Assembly (NCBI GenBank): GCA_900539655.1
Contig: UQCR01000044.1
Location: 1 to 48,317, forward strand
DNA: 48,317 nt
DNA from: an uncultured Robinsoniella sp.
GTDB taxonomy: Bacteria; Bacillota; Clostridia; Lachnospirales; Lachnospiraceae
Reading direction: 5' to 3'
This document shows, in pieces, positions 18,120 to 25,366 of this stretch. Position 1 is the first letter of the stretch. Every line of letters starts with the position of its first letter. Under the pieces are notes generated by a model, which did no database searches, had not been told where the DNA came from, and saw nothing but the letters and a program-made list of their open reading frames with translations. The translations under genes were made by a program, and so were the position numbers.

Positions 18120-18965
18120 ATGAACGGATATAAAGCAAAAAAAATAACAAAATCTGTATTAATTAAAATCTTTATCTTTATCCTGGTGATTATCGAAGTG
18201 TATCCCATCTTCTGGATGTTGACGGCGGCGCTGAAAAAACCGGCAGAATTTGTTACAAAAGCAGCATATGCTTTACCTGACGGTCTGTATTTCCAAAACT
18301 TTATTGATGCCTGGACCCGGGGAAACATGGGGCTTTTCTTCAAAAACAGTTTAATTAACACATTGGTTTCACTGGTGTTTATCGTGGTCTTCAGTATGAC
18401 AATCGGATTTGCCGTAACAAAGATGGAATGGAAGCTGAGAGGGTTCTTTGAAAAATTCTTCTTGCTGGGAATCATGGTTCCTGTGGCTACTGCACTAATC
18501 CCGTTATTTCAGATTTATAACAAGATGGGGCTTGTGAATACCAGGTTGTGTCTGATTCTGACATACATAGCCTTTGGACTGTCCCTTTCCGTGTTCCTGG
18601 TGACCGGATATATGAAGTCCTTGTCTAATGACATCCTGGAGGCGTCCGTAATTGACGGATGCGGCATTTTCAGCATGATGTGGCACATTGTTGTTCCCCT
18701 TATGAAAAATGCTGCGGTAACGGTATTAGTACTGCAATTCTTCTATAAATGGAATGATTTGATTTTCTCTATGACATTTATCAGTGACACGAAACTAAAA
18801 ACAATTCAGACCGGACTATTGTATTTCCAGAATGAGTTCGGGGCAAAGAACTGGGGAGCTATATTTGCTTCCGTATCCATGAGTGTTCTGCCCATGCTGG
18901 TTCTGTATATGATTTTAAATAAAACTGTTATCGAAGGTATGACAGCCGGAGCAGTTAAGGGGTGA
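18120..18965 (+). CDS. CUT1 ABC permease, MalG/UgpE type
   Basis: Second permease of the importer, 281 residues, six spans, with an EAA loop LEASVIDGCGIFSMMWHIVVPLM near residues 170-192 and the common C-terminal IEGMTAGAVKG. AGGAGG precedes the ATG by seven bases. It is the last gene of the operon: its stop codon runs directly into the stem of a rho-independent terminator. Confidence 0.93.
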   Translation: MNGYKAKKITKSVLIKIFIFILVIIEVYPIFWMLTAALKKPAEFVTKAAYALPDGLYFQNFIDAWTRGNMGLFFKNSLINTLVSLVFIVVFSMTIGFAVTKMEWKLRGFFEKFFLLGIMVPVATALIPLFQIYNKMGLVNTRLCLILTYIAFGLSLSVFLVTGYMKSLSNDILEASVIDGCGIFSMMWHIVVPLMKNAAVTVLVLQFFYKWNDLIFSMTFISDTKLKTIQTGLLYFQNEFGAKNWGAIFASVSMSVLPMLVLYMILNKTVIEGMTAGAVKG

Positions 18966-19005
18966 AAAAAGGAGGGCGTTCCCAAGGGAAATGCTCTCCT
19001 TTTTT
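18965..19005 (+). terminator. Rho-independent terminator of second transporter operon
   Basis: AAAAAAGGAG (18965-18974) pairs with CTCCTTTTTT (18996-19005), with further pairing of GTTCCC and GGAAAT inside. It overlaps the last base of the permease stop codon. The run of six T on the plus strand and of A on the other side allows bidirectional use, but the converging gene ends beyond 19129. Confidence 0.88.
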
Positions 19006-19010
19006 CTGTA

Positions 19011-19105
19011 GTGCGCCCTGCTGGCACACGTTCTTACCGCCGTAAACCGAGCGGTATGCCCGGTGCTGTGAGAGGACGGCGGTTCGTCACCGCCTCCTAC
19101 CCGAT
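19011..19105 (+). mobile_element. Group II intron relic: 5' end joined to domains V-VI
   Basis: The segment begins with GTGCGCCC, a typical group II intron 5' end, five bases past the terminator. It jumps to ACCGCCGTAAACCGAGCGGT (19035-19054), which continues into ATGCCCGGTGCT and resembles a ~34-nt domain V hairpin with a CGC-type triad. Then comes a domain VI-like hairpin (GAGGACGGCGG ... ACCGCCTCC) with an unpaired A near 19099, about six bases before the likely 3' end. Everything between, including the reverse transcriptase, is missing. Known class C introns insert behind terminators, exactly this placement. The assignment rests on recalled motifs, not on a covariance search. Confidence 0.55.
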
Positions 19106-19128
19106 TGTCTTCAATCTAAGCTATAAAG

Positions 19129-22008
19129 CTATTTGATCAGATCTTCAAATTCTTCCAGGGGCATTGGTCTGGCATAATAGAATCCCTGTGCCCGGTGGCA
19201 GCCCATGCTAATCAGCATGTTAGCCTGTTCTTTATTTTCCACGCCTTCACAAATGATCGAGATATTCAATCCATGTATTACATTTATAATTCCCTCTATG
19301 ATGGTGCGCATACGCCTTTCGGCAATCCCCTCCTGGAGAAAACTGCGGTCCAGCTTAATAACATCCACAGTAAGATACTGCAGCATGCCAAGGGATGAGT
19401 AGCCGGAACCAAAATCATCAATAGAGATTAGAAAATGAAGCTTTTTCAAGCGGTCCAGATAATCCAGAACTCTTTCTTTATCTTCCATAACGACGCTTTC
19501 CGTGATTTCCAGTTCCAGATATTCATGAGGAACCTGATACTGGTCTGCTATCCGGCAAAGGGTCTGAGGGAAATCTTCATTTCTGAAATGGAGTCTGGAG
19601 AAATTACAGGATACCGGCGTAACATCCAGCCCCCGGTCGATCCAGGAACGGATGATCCGGCATACATTTGTGTAAATGCATAAATCTATTTCTACGACAA
19701 AACCATTTTTTTCAAAGAAAGGAATGAATGACCCGGGATACTTTATTTCATTTTTGCCGTCAACCCAGCGTACTAATGCTTCGCTTCCGATAATGGAGTG
19801 GTCAGCCATGTTGTATTTAGGCTGGAAATACGGTATAAATTCATTCTTTTCCAAAGCGGCATGCATCACATTTGCAAGCTTACGCTGGTTCAGTTCATCC
19901 TGGCGCATATTTTCGTCATACTTGATCGTCAGGCTCTTATGGGTGATCTTTGCACTTCTTCTAGCATAATTTGCCAGATCCAGCATCTGGGATACATCCT
20001 GGGGACCGGTATCCTGAGTGAGATAAACACCGAAGATAATAATCAGCCGGTAGGTTTTATTTGTTTCAACCAGAATCTGATTCATCTGCTGGTCAATGGC
20101 TTTTGTCCGGTTAGTCAGCTGTTCCCAGCCCTCATAGTTCAGCATCAGCACAAACTGGTCTGCGGAGACCCGGGCACAACACTCTCCTTCCTGTATATTT
20201 TTACGCAGAATATTGGCAAAGTTACACAGAAGCTGGTCGCCTTCAGCAAAACCGAAGGTATCATTAATGGTCTTAAACTGGTTAATATCGGTATAAATGA
20301 ATGCATAAGACCGGCTGTCGGGAGTATTTAATATCTGAGCCGCCTCCAGGCGGAATTTATTCAGGTTCCAGATATTAGTCAGACCATCTAAATACATAAT
20401 CTTTTCAATTTGCCGGTGATTTCTGGATTTAGTAATCAGAATATAACTAAATACGCTGATCACAAGTATAAAAATTAAAACAACGATAACGATTGTCTGC
20501 AGCGGATATTGATAGAGCAGGTCCCGCCAGGTAATGGAATGGGAATTTAAGCTGTTTTTCAGTACCAGCTCATTAATTGAGTCATTGGATGTATATTGTA
20601 AAACTTTATCCAGTATAGAGAACAATCTGGGATCGGAAGAACTGGATATCCCAATGCTGATCTCATCCGAGTAATTTGTCATCGTAACAATAGAAAAAAG
20701 CTCATACCTGGCGTCAGCTAAAAGGTGCTCTGCAATGTAGGTATTTGAATACGTAATATCTGCATCTCCTCTGGCTAATGCTTCAAAGCATTCTTCCTCA
20801 GAGGCAAAATAGAGTATTTTTTTATCCTGGTTATCTCCCGCAATAGTTTCGGAGAGATATGATCCGTCAGTCAAAGCCAGTACAGGGGATGACGTCTGGC
20901 GGTTTGAGCTGATCATTGCTACAGGAGCCCGAAGAAAATAGGCAGTCGTTGAAAGCTGGTTCTGTGCTGACCACAGGTAATCATTTGTAACTGAGGCAAT
21001 AATCCCGGCAGAACCGTTTTTTACAGCATCAACCATATCCGTATAGTTATCCTGGGGGATATAGTTAAAGAGCAGTCCTGTTGAATCGCTGATCATCGTG
21101 AACAGGTCTGCCACTACACCGGAGAACTTGTCCGTTACAGGGTCAAAATAACTAAGGGGAGTACGGTTGGAGCTGTAAACTACATTAATTGGAGTGGTTT
21201 CCTGGATAAATTCCTTCTCCGACTGGGTAAAGACAGGTTCTTGTGCCGTACTGACAGAAAAATATTTTTCATATAGTTTTATATCGTAATAGGGATCTCT
21301 CAATTTAATCCGGTTTAATGTGGAATTTAATTGCGTCAGCAGATCTGATCTGTTTTTGGAAACAGCCAGATAGATCGGCTGGGGGGAAAACTGGGCAATG
21401 CTGCGGTAGGTACTGTTTTTTCCGAGATGTGTGATCGCGATGGCATCTAAAGTATGGTCGTCCAGAGCATCCAATAGATCCTGGGTTTCCACATAGGGAA
21501 AAATGTCAGCCTCTATCTGATTCGTTGCACAATAGGATTCAAAATTTTCAGCATCTATACTGTCCCGGATGACGCCAACCTTCATCCCTTTATAAGAGGA
21601 AAAATCCTCATAGTCATATCGGGTGTCATCACAGCGTAAGTTCAGTGTGGTGTAAATGTTGCACATGGAACTGTCAGGAAATAGAATATCCTTGGCGCGT
21701 TCGTCTGTATAATATAAACCGGGAAGCAGATCAATTTCACCAGAAATTAACATGTCAAATGCAGAAGTAAAGCTTTTAGCATCTATGATTTCATAGTCCC
21801 AGCCGGTATATTTTGCTATTTGCTGAAGATACTCAAAGTTAAATCCCTCATAATTCCCACTGCTGTTACGGCTCATGTAATCACCATCTTCATAATATCC
21901 GATACGAATTTTTTGGGAAGCGCGCACTGATTGGGAAAAAAGGGTAAAGCAGCATAAAAGCAGGCATAAAAATAACAAAGATTTTAGGATACACGAAGTG
22001 TTTTTCAT
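19129..22008 (-). CDS. Sensor c-di-GMP phosphodiesterase: two SBP_bac_3 domains, degenerate GGDEF, EAL
   Basis: Membrane signalling protein of about 959 residues. A signal peptide or anchor (to ~30) is followed by two tandem solute-binding domains of SBP_bac_3 type (~33-260 and ~262-495), one membrane span (~507-527), a GGDEF domain and an EAL domain. The cyclase signature is replaced by SADQF, so the GGDEF domain is probably inactive. The EAL domain keeps EALVRW, the ELEITES strand, DDFGSGYSSL, KLDRSF and EGVE, as in active phosphodiesterases. The likely job is to sense a small solute outside and lower c-di-GMP inside. The start at 22008 has AAAGGGG upstream; an in-frame TTG/ATG twenty codons earlier lacks one. 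Confidence 0.92.
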   Translation of the reverse strand: MKNTSCILKSLLFLCLLLCCFTLFSQSVRASQKIRIGYYEDGDYMSRNSSGNYEGFNFEYLQQIAKYTGWDYEIIDAKSFTSAFDMLISGEIDLLPGLYYTDERAKDILFPDSSMCNIYTTLNLRCDDTRYDYEDFSSYKGMKVGVIRDSIDAENFESYCATNQIEADIFPYVETQDLLDALDDHTLDAIAITHLGKNSTYRSIAQFSPQPIYLAVSKNRSDLLTQLNSTLNRIKLRDPYYDIKLYEKYFSVSTAQEPVFTQSEKEFIQETTPINVVYSSNRTPLSYFDPVTDKFSGVVADLFTMISDSTGLLFNYIPQDNYTDMVDAVKNGSAGIIASVTNDYLWSAQNQLSTTAYFLRAPVAMISSNRQTSSPVLALTDGSYLSETIAGDNQDKKILYFASEEECFEALARGDADITYSNTYIAEHLLADARYELFSIVTMTNYSDEISIGISSSSDPRLFSILDKVLQYTSNDSINELVLKNSLNSHSITWRDLLYQYPLQTIVIVVLIFILVISVFSYILITKSRNHRQIEKIMYLDGLTNIWNLNKFRLEAAQILNTPDSRSYAFIYTDINQFKTINDTFGFAEGDQLLCNFANILRKNIQEGECCARVSADQFVLMLNYEGWEQLTNRTKAIDQQMNQILVETNKTYRLIIIFGVYLTQDTGPQDVSQMLDLANYARRSAKITHKSLTIKYDENMRQDELNQRKLANVMHAALEKNEFIPYFQPKYNMADHSIIGSEALVRWVDGKNEIKYPGSFIPFFEKNGFVVEIDLCIYTNVCRIIRSWIDRGLDVTPVSCNFSRLHFRNEDFPQTLCRIADQYQVPHEYLELEITESVVMEDKERVLDYLDRLKKLHFLISIDDFGSGYSSLGMLQYLTVDVIKLDRSFLQEGIAERRMRTIIEGIINVIHGLNISIICEGVENKEQANMLISMGCHRAQGFYYARPMPLEEFEDLIK

Positions 22009-22039
22009 GGGGAACCCCTTTCCGCATTTGCTATGTAAT

Positions 22040-22068
22040 ATTATATAATCTTTAGTGATAAAAAGCAA
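22040..22068 (-). promoter_or_regulatory. Promoter of the EAL-domain sensor gene
   Basis: On the minus strand TTGCTT (22068-22063) and a perfect TATAAT (22045-22040) are separated by 17 bp, about 32 bp before the gene start. This suggests a sigma-A promoter and an independent transcript. The surrounding 195-bp gap holds no other gene. Confidence 0.7.
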
Positions 22069-22203
22069 TAAAGGATGTTACGCCGTGTGCAATCCAAACT
22101 ACTGAATTAAATGCTAAATATGTTGGCTGCGGTGTAGTCAGGTGCATTTTAGAATACAGTAGTCTGGAATTTAACGGCAATGTTATGCAGTTTCTGCCTG
22201 GCA

Positions 22204-23088
22204 TTAATACTCATTAATGCAGATAGGACCAGCCAGAACCTCCCGGCAGATTGCAACGGTAAAGTCTTTCCGGGTACAGTAGGTCCATTTAACCAGGGTA
22301 AAACAGTGTTTCTCGATTTCGATTCCCGTTATGCACCTGGGATGAACGCAGCTGCCGGTGTTAAAGAAAGGTGTCTCTGATACATCAGCCAGCATCGGGC
22401 GGTGGGTATGGCCGGTAATCAGGATGTGGCCTTCATTCTTTGCCCAGGTACTTAGATTTTGTTCTATTTTCCGTTTCCGGATATTATTTTTTGCTGCGCT
22501 TGTAGGATCCAGAATGCCGATGTACTCCAGTGGACGCCATAGATAACGCACCAGAAAACGGGACAGATGCCAGAGCTTGGTATTGAAAAAATCGGCTTGA
22601 TGCCCATGGGCGAGGTAGACGTCATGGATACCGGGTATCACATCCAGAATCAGCCCCTCATAAAACTTTATACCGGGGAGTAACGGCGTATAGTTTCTGG
22701 ACTCCGGACAGTAATATACGGTACAGTTGCGCTTGGTATACCCCGGAAAACTCTTCATAATGTCATGGTTGCCGTAAATCAGATAGAGGCGGTTTTCCTC
22801 ATAGAACTTAGACATCAGCCAAAAGGTATTGCTGTGTATGTTTATAATCTGGGTCATAGATCGGTTTTCCCAGAGTTCATCGCCGTCGCCCAGCTCAATG
22901 TAAGTATAATTATTCATATAATAATACTGAAGTGCTGCAAAAAATAAATTCTGGTTTTTTAGGAAATTATCTGTAGAGGTGCCGTTGCCCCGGTGGCAGT
23001 CACTCATCAGAATATATTTCGAATCAGGTGTAAGGGGCAGATGCAGCGCATCTTCAAACGCCTTACTAAGACGTGTATAGTAGCTCAT
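22204..23088 (-). CDS. Calcineurin-like metallophosphoesterase
   Basis: Dinuclear-metal phosphoesterase fold of 294 residues. All the usual ligand motifs are visible: SDCHRGN (Asp30, His32), GDGDELWEN (near 63), YGNHD (near 105) and GHTHRP (near 232). No signal peptide or membrane span is seen, so it is probably cytoplasmic. The arrangement loosely resembles UDP-2,3-diacylglucosamine hydrolase-like enzymes, but a Gram-positive has no lipid A, so the substrate is open. The gene begins inside the stop codon of the DUF4474 gene (4-bp ATGA overlap), so the two products are made together and may act on the same target. Confidence 0.88.
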   Translation of the reverse strand: MSYYTRLSKAFEDALHLPLTPDSKYILMSDCHRGNGTSTDNFLKNQNLFFAALQYYYMNNYTYIELGDGDELWENRSMTQIINIHSNTFWLMSKFYEENRLYLIYGNHDIMKSFPGYTKRNCTVYYCPESRNYTPLLPGIKFYEGLILDVIPGIHDVYLAHGHQADFFNTKLWHLSRFLVRYLWRPLEYIGILDPTSAAKNNIRKRKIEQNLSTWAKNEGHILITGHTHRPMLADVSETPFFNTGSCVHPRCITGIEIEKHCFTLVKWTYCTRKDFTVAICREVLAGPICINEY

Positions 23089-24002
23089 GACATCCCGAAA
23101 CGTTTGCCGGAGATTCCCATGCAGACGATTTTATGATAGAGGGGCGGCAAATAGAACTGCAGATAGATAAGCCGGTCCTGGGTATCCTCAAAAGGCCGGG
23201 TCAGCAGCAGGAAGGATTTCATGTATATCCGGTTTGTGACAGTAAGCCAATATTTTCTGGAAAGAATCTTCATGCATGCGCCTAAAGAACCCGTAACTTT
23301 TTTTGGTAACTTTTTCGGGGTGGTAAAACAAAAAGCCACGGTCAGCTGGTACAGGGACAGATCGCTTAACTGATAACCCAGGATTAACAGGCTGTCAACA
23401 AAGGCGTCCATCATGCCGGTGTTGGGAAATGTAATGGATACCTGCATTCTAAGGGAGTCGGGACTGGAGAGATTGCCGGTAAGAAAGCCGGACAGCCTTC
23501 GTTGCATGGCGGACACAGTGAAGAGGGTTTCCCTGCCCTGTAAGAGCCGGAAGGAAAATTGCAGCATTTCACTTTGAGGGACATTTTCGAAATGTATCTC
23601 ATTCAGAAATACAGGCGATACAAGATGGTCTGCTGCATAGACTCCTATTTCTGCACCCGTATGGATTCCATACTGCCCTTTCCAGAGTTCGAGCATCCAG
23701 GTTCTTCCCTGGTATTCGAAATAGACAGGTTCACAGTCGAAAAGAATATGGTAATGTGTTGCTTTTTCATCAAACAGCCCCATATATCCGCTATTTTGAT
23801 TCCAGACATTGGGAGCTGTGGTAAAAATATGTTTGTCAGAATTCCACACCAGCCCAAAGGGGTTGACACACCGGCTGAGCAGTACCTTTTTTTCGTAGTC
23901 TGTAAGTGCAGATACCTTTTTTATCATTTGCCTTCGTCTGTAATAAATCAGTACCAGGCAAACGGCCACTATTGTATATAGCAGATAAAGAAGAATATAC
24001 AT
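23085..24002 (-). CDS. DUF4474-type membrane-anchored protein
   Basis: Protein of 305 residues with one N-terminal membrane span (~3-20), a basic stretch (YYRRRQ) and a globular part rich in aromatic residues. The sequence from about residue 48 to 175 (NPFGLVWNSDKHIF ... HTGAEIGVY) looks like the DUF4474 family common in Clostridia; function is unknown. AGGAGG lies seven bases upstream of the ATG. It is the first gene of a two-gene unit, overlapping the metallophosphoesterase by 4 bp. Family assignment is from memory. Confidence 0.75.
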   Translation of the reverse strand: MYILLYLLYTIVAVCLVLIYYRRRQMIKKVSALTDYEKKVLLSRCVNPFGLVWNSDKHIFTTAPNVWNQNSGYMGLFDEKATHYHILFDCEPVYFEYQGRTWMLELWKGQYGIHTGAEIGVYAADHLVSPVFLNEIHFENVPQSEMLQFSFRLLQGRETLFTVSAMQRRLSGFLTGNLSSPDSLRMQVSITFPNTGMMDAFVDSLLILGYQLSDLSLYQLTVAFCFTTPKKLPKKVTGSLGACMKILSRKYWLTVTNRIYMKSFLLLTRPFEDTQDRLIYLQFYLPPLYHKIVCMGISGKRFGMS

Positions 24003-24281
24003 AATGAACCTCCTAATAAATTACCTTACCATTATTTATATGCAGGAGGGCGGGTTTTGGAATGTTTTTCGAAGATGTTATTCGGACAAATTAAAATTTA
24101 TTACACTCTATTTTTTTCACAAAGCCTTTTATTAACAAAATTAATTTAATATTATGTAACAAATTTAAAAAATAAGTTGCATTTATAAATAGAGTATGAT
24201 AATATGCTGATATAAAACATTCTAAACACTGGCGGTTCCGCCAGATATATTCCATTTAAGATAACAATTTAATATAAGGCG

Positions 24282-24310
24282 TTGATATGCTTGCAGTAAG
24301 TCGCTATAAT
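24282..24310 (+). promoter_or_regulatory. Promoter and leader hairpin before the Rpn-type gene
   Basis: TTGATA (24282-24287) and TATAAT (24305-24310) are 17 bp apart, giving a leader of about 50 nt. The region 24290-24337 also contains CTTGCAG/CTGCAAG plus TAAG/CTTA arms that could pair across the -10 region. Further upstream CTGGCGG-TT-CCGCCAG (24229-24244) is a near palindrome. The 366-bp gap 24003-24369 is otherwise very AT-rich and holds no gene. Confidence 0.7.
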
Positions 24311-24369
24311 AAATCTAAACCTTCTTACGCTGCAAGGAATACTGCCTTTCAGTAAGAGGAGGACTAACA

Positions 24370-25272
24370 ATGAAAAATTCGCCCCAGGAAACTAATATAC
24401 AAATAAAAGATGAAAAATCGGAATCATTTATCATGCTCCCCACAGTGGACTTTTGCTTTAAAGAGCTGATGTGCAGTGAGAAGGCTAGAAAGGGTTTAAT
24501 TGCAGCTTTTTTGAACCTCGATCCCAGGGAAATTCAGGAAACGGTATTGCTGAATACTAGCCTTCGAAAGGAAAGTGAAGCGGAAAAGCTAGGAATTCTG
24601 GACGTAAGGGTTTTGATGCATGATGCTACTCAGATTGATCTGGAAATGCAGGTTCTGCCTTTTCAGTGCTGGGAGGAACGAACTCTGTTTTATACCTGCA
24701 AGATGTATACGGATCAGATTGTAAGCGGAGATAATTATGATGTTCTTGTGAAATGCATCCAGATAAGTATTCTGGACTTTGCATTTCTTAAGGATACCGA
24801 TGAATGGTATTCCTGTTTTCATTTGCGGGAAGATAAGAGAGGGAGTTTGTATTCCGATAAACTGGAATTTCATGTACTGGAGCTTCCTAAATTAGGAAAT
24901 TATCAGGAATCGGAAAATAAATTGCTTCAATGGGCGAAATTTCTGAACGGAAAACGGGAGGAGGATTTCAGGGAAATGGCAGAGAAAAACGAGTACATAA
25001 ATGAAGCTTATCAGATTTTAAAAAATATCAGTGCAGATGATCGGAAAAGAATAGAATATGAATCCAGAGAAAAGGCAATTCGTGATTATAACCATCTTAT
25101 ATATATGGCAAAAAAGGAAGGGATGGAAGCAGGAATAGATAAAGGCATAAAATTATTTATCCTGGATAACATTGAGGAGGGAATCCAGGATGAGCGTATC
25201 ATAGAAAAGCTGCAAAGCCGTTTTAATCTGGATTCTGAATCGGCACAAGAATACTATGATAAGTATAGTTAA
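24370..25272 (+). CDS. Rpn-type PD-(D/E)XK nuclease family protein
   Basis: Protein of 300 residues of the Rpn/PDDEXK_2 group, often annotated as 'recombination-promoting nuclease/putative transposase'. The core ILDVRV (Asp78) ... QIDLEMQ (Glu92, Gln94) is the expected D-x13-E-x-Q metal site, preceded by the conserved FKELM start of the domain. The C-terminal third is charged and helical. AGAGGAGG lies before the ATG. It stands alone with its own promoter between unrelated genes. Such genes are usually many-copy in Clostridia and move between loci; recent work links Rpn proteins to phage defence, but nothing here proves that role. Confidence 0.85.
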   Translation: MKNSPQETNIQIKDEKSESFIMLPTVDFCFKELMCSEKARKGLIAAFLNLDPREIQETVLLNTSLRKESEAEKLGILDVRVLMHDATQIDLEMQVLPFQCWEERTLFYTCKMYTDQIVSGDNYDVLVKCIQISILDFAFLKDTDEWYSCFHLREDKRGSLYSDKLEFHVLELPKLGNYQESENKLLQWAKFLNGKREEDFREMAEKNEYINEAYQILKNISADDRKRIEYESREKAIRDYNHLIYMAKKEGMEAGIDKGIKLFILDNIEEGIQDERIIEKLQSRFNLDSESAQEYYDKYS

Positions 25273-25298
25273 TAAATTCTAATAATCTCCTATGAATA

Positions 25299-25332
25299 TT
25301 GTATGTAATTACGTACAAGCCCTAGATATAAT
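25299..25332 (+). promoter_or_regulatory. 20-bp near-palindrome and -10 box before the GH110-type gene
   Basis: TTGTATGTAATTACGTACAA (25299-25318) has nine of ten base pairs symmetrical, with GTAATTAC as a perfect core. Nine bases downstream is TATAAT (25327-25332). No good -35 lies at the right distance and the palindrome covers that region, so it may be the site of an activator or a repressor. The giant secreted enzyme starts at 25367. Confidence 0.5.
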
Positions 25333-25366
25333 TAATTTATCATATATTAATTAAAGGAGGGTGTCG

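Noticed and set aside
24229..24244. CTGGCGG-TT-CCGCCAG as a hairpin or insertion-sequence end
   Set aside because: The 2-nt loop is too tight for an RNA hairpin and no matching end or transposase was found; at most an operator.
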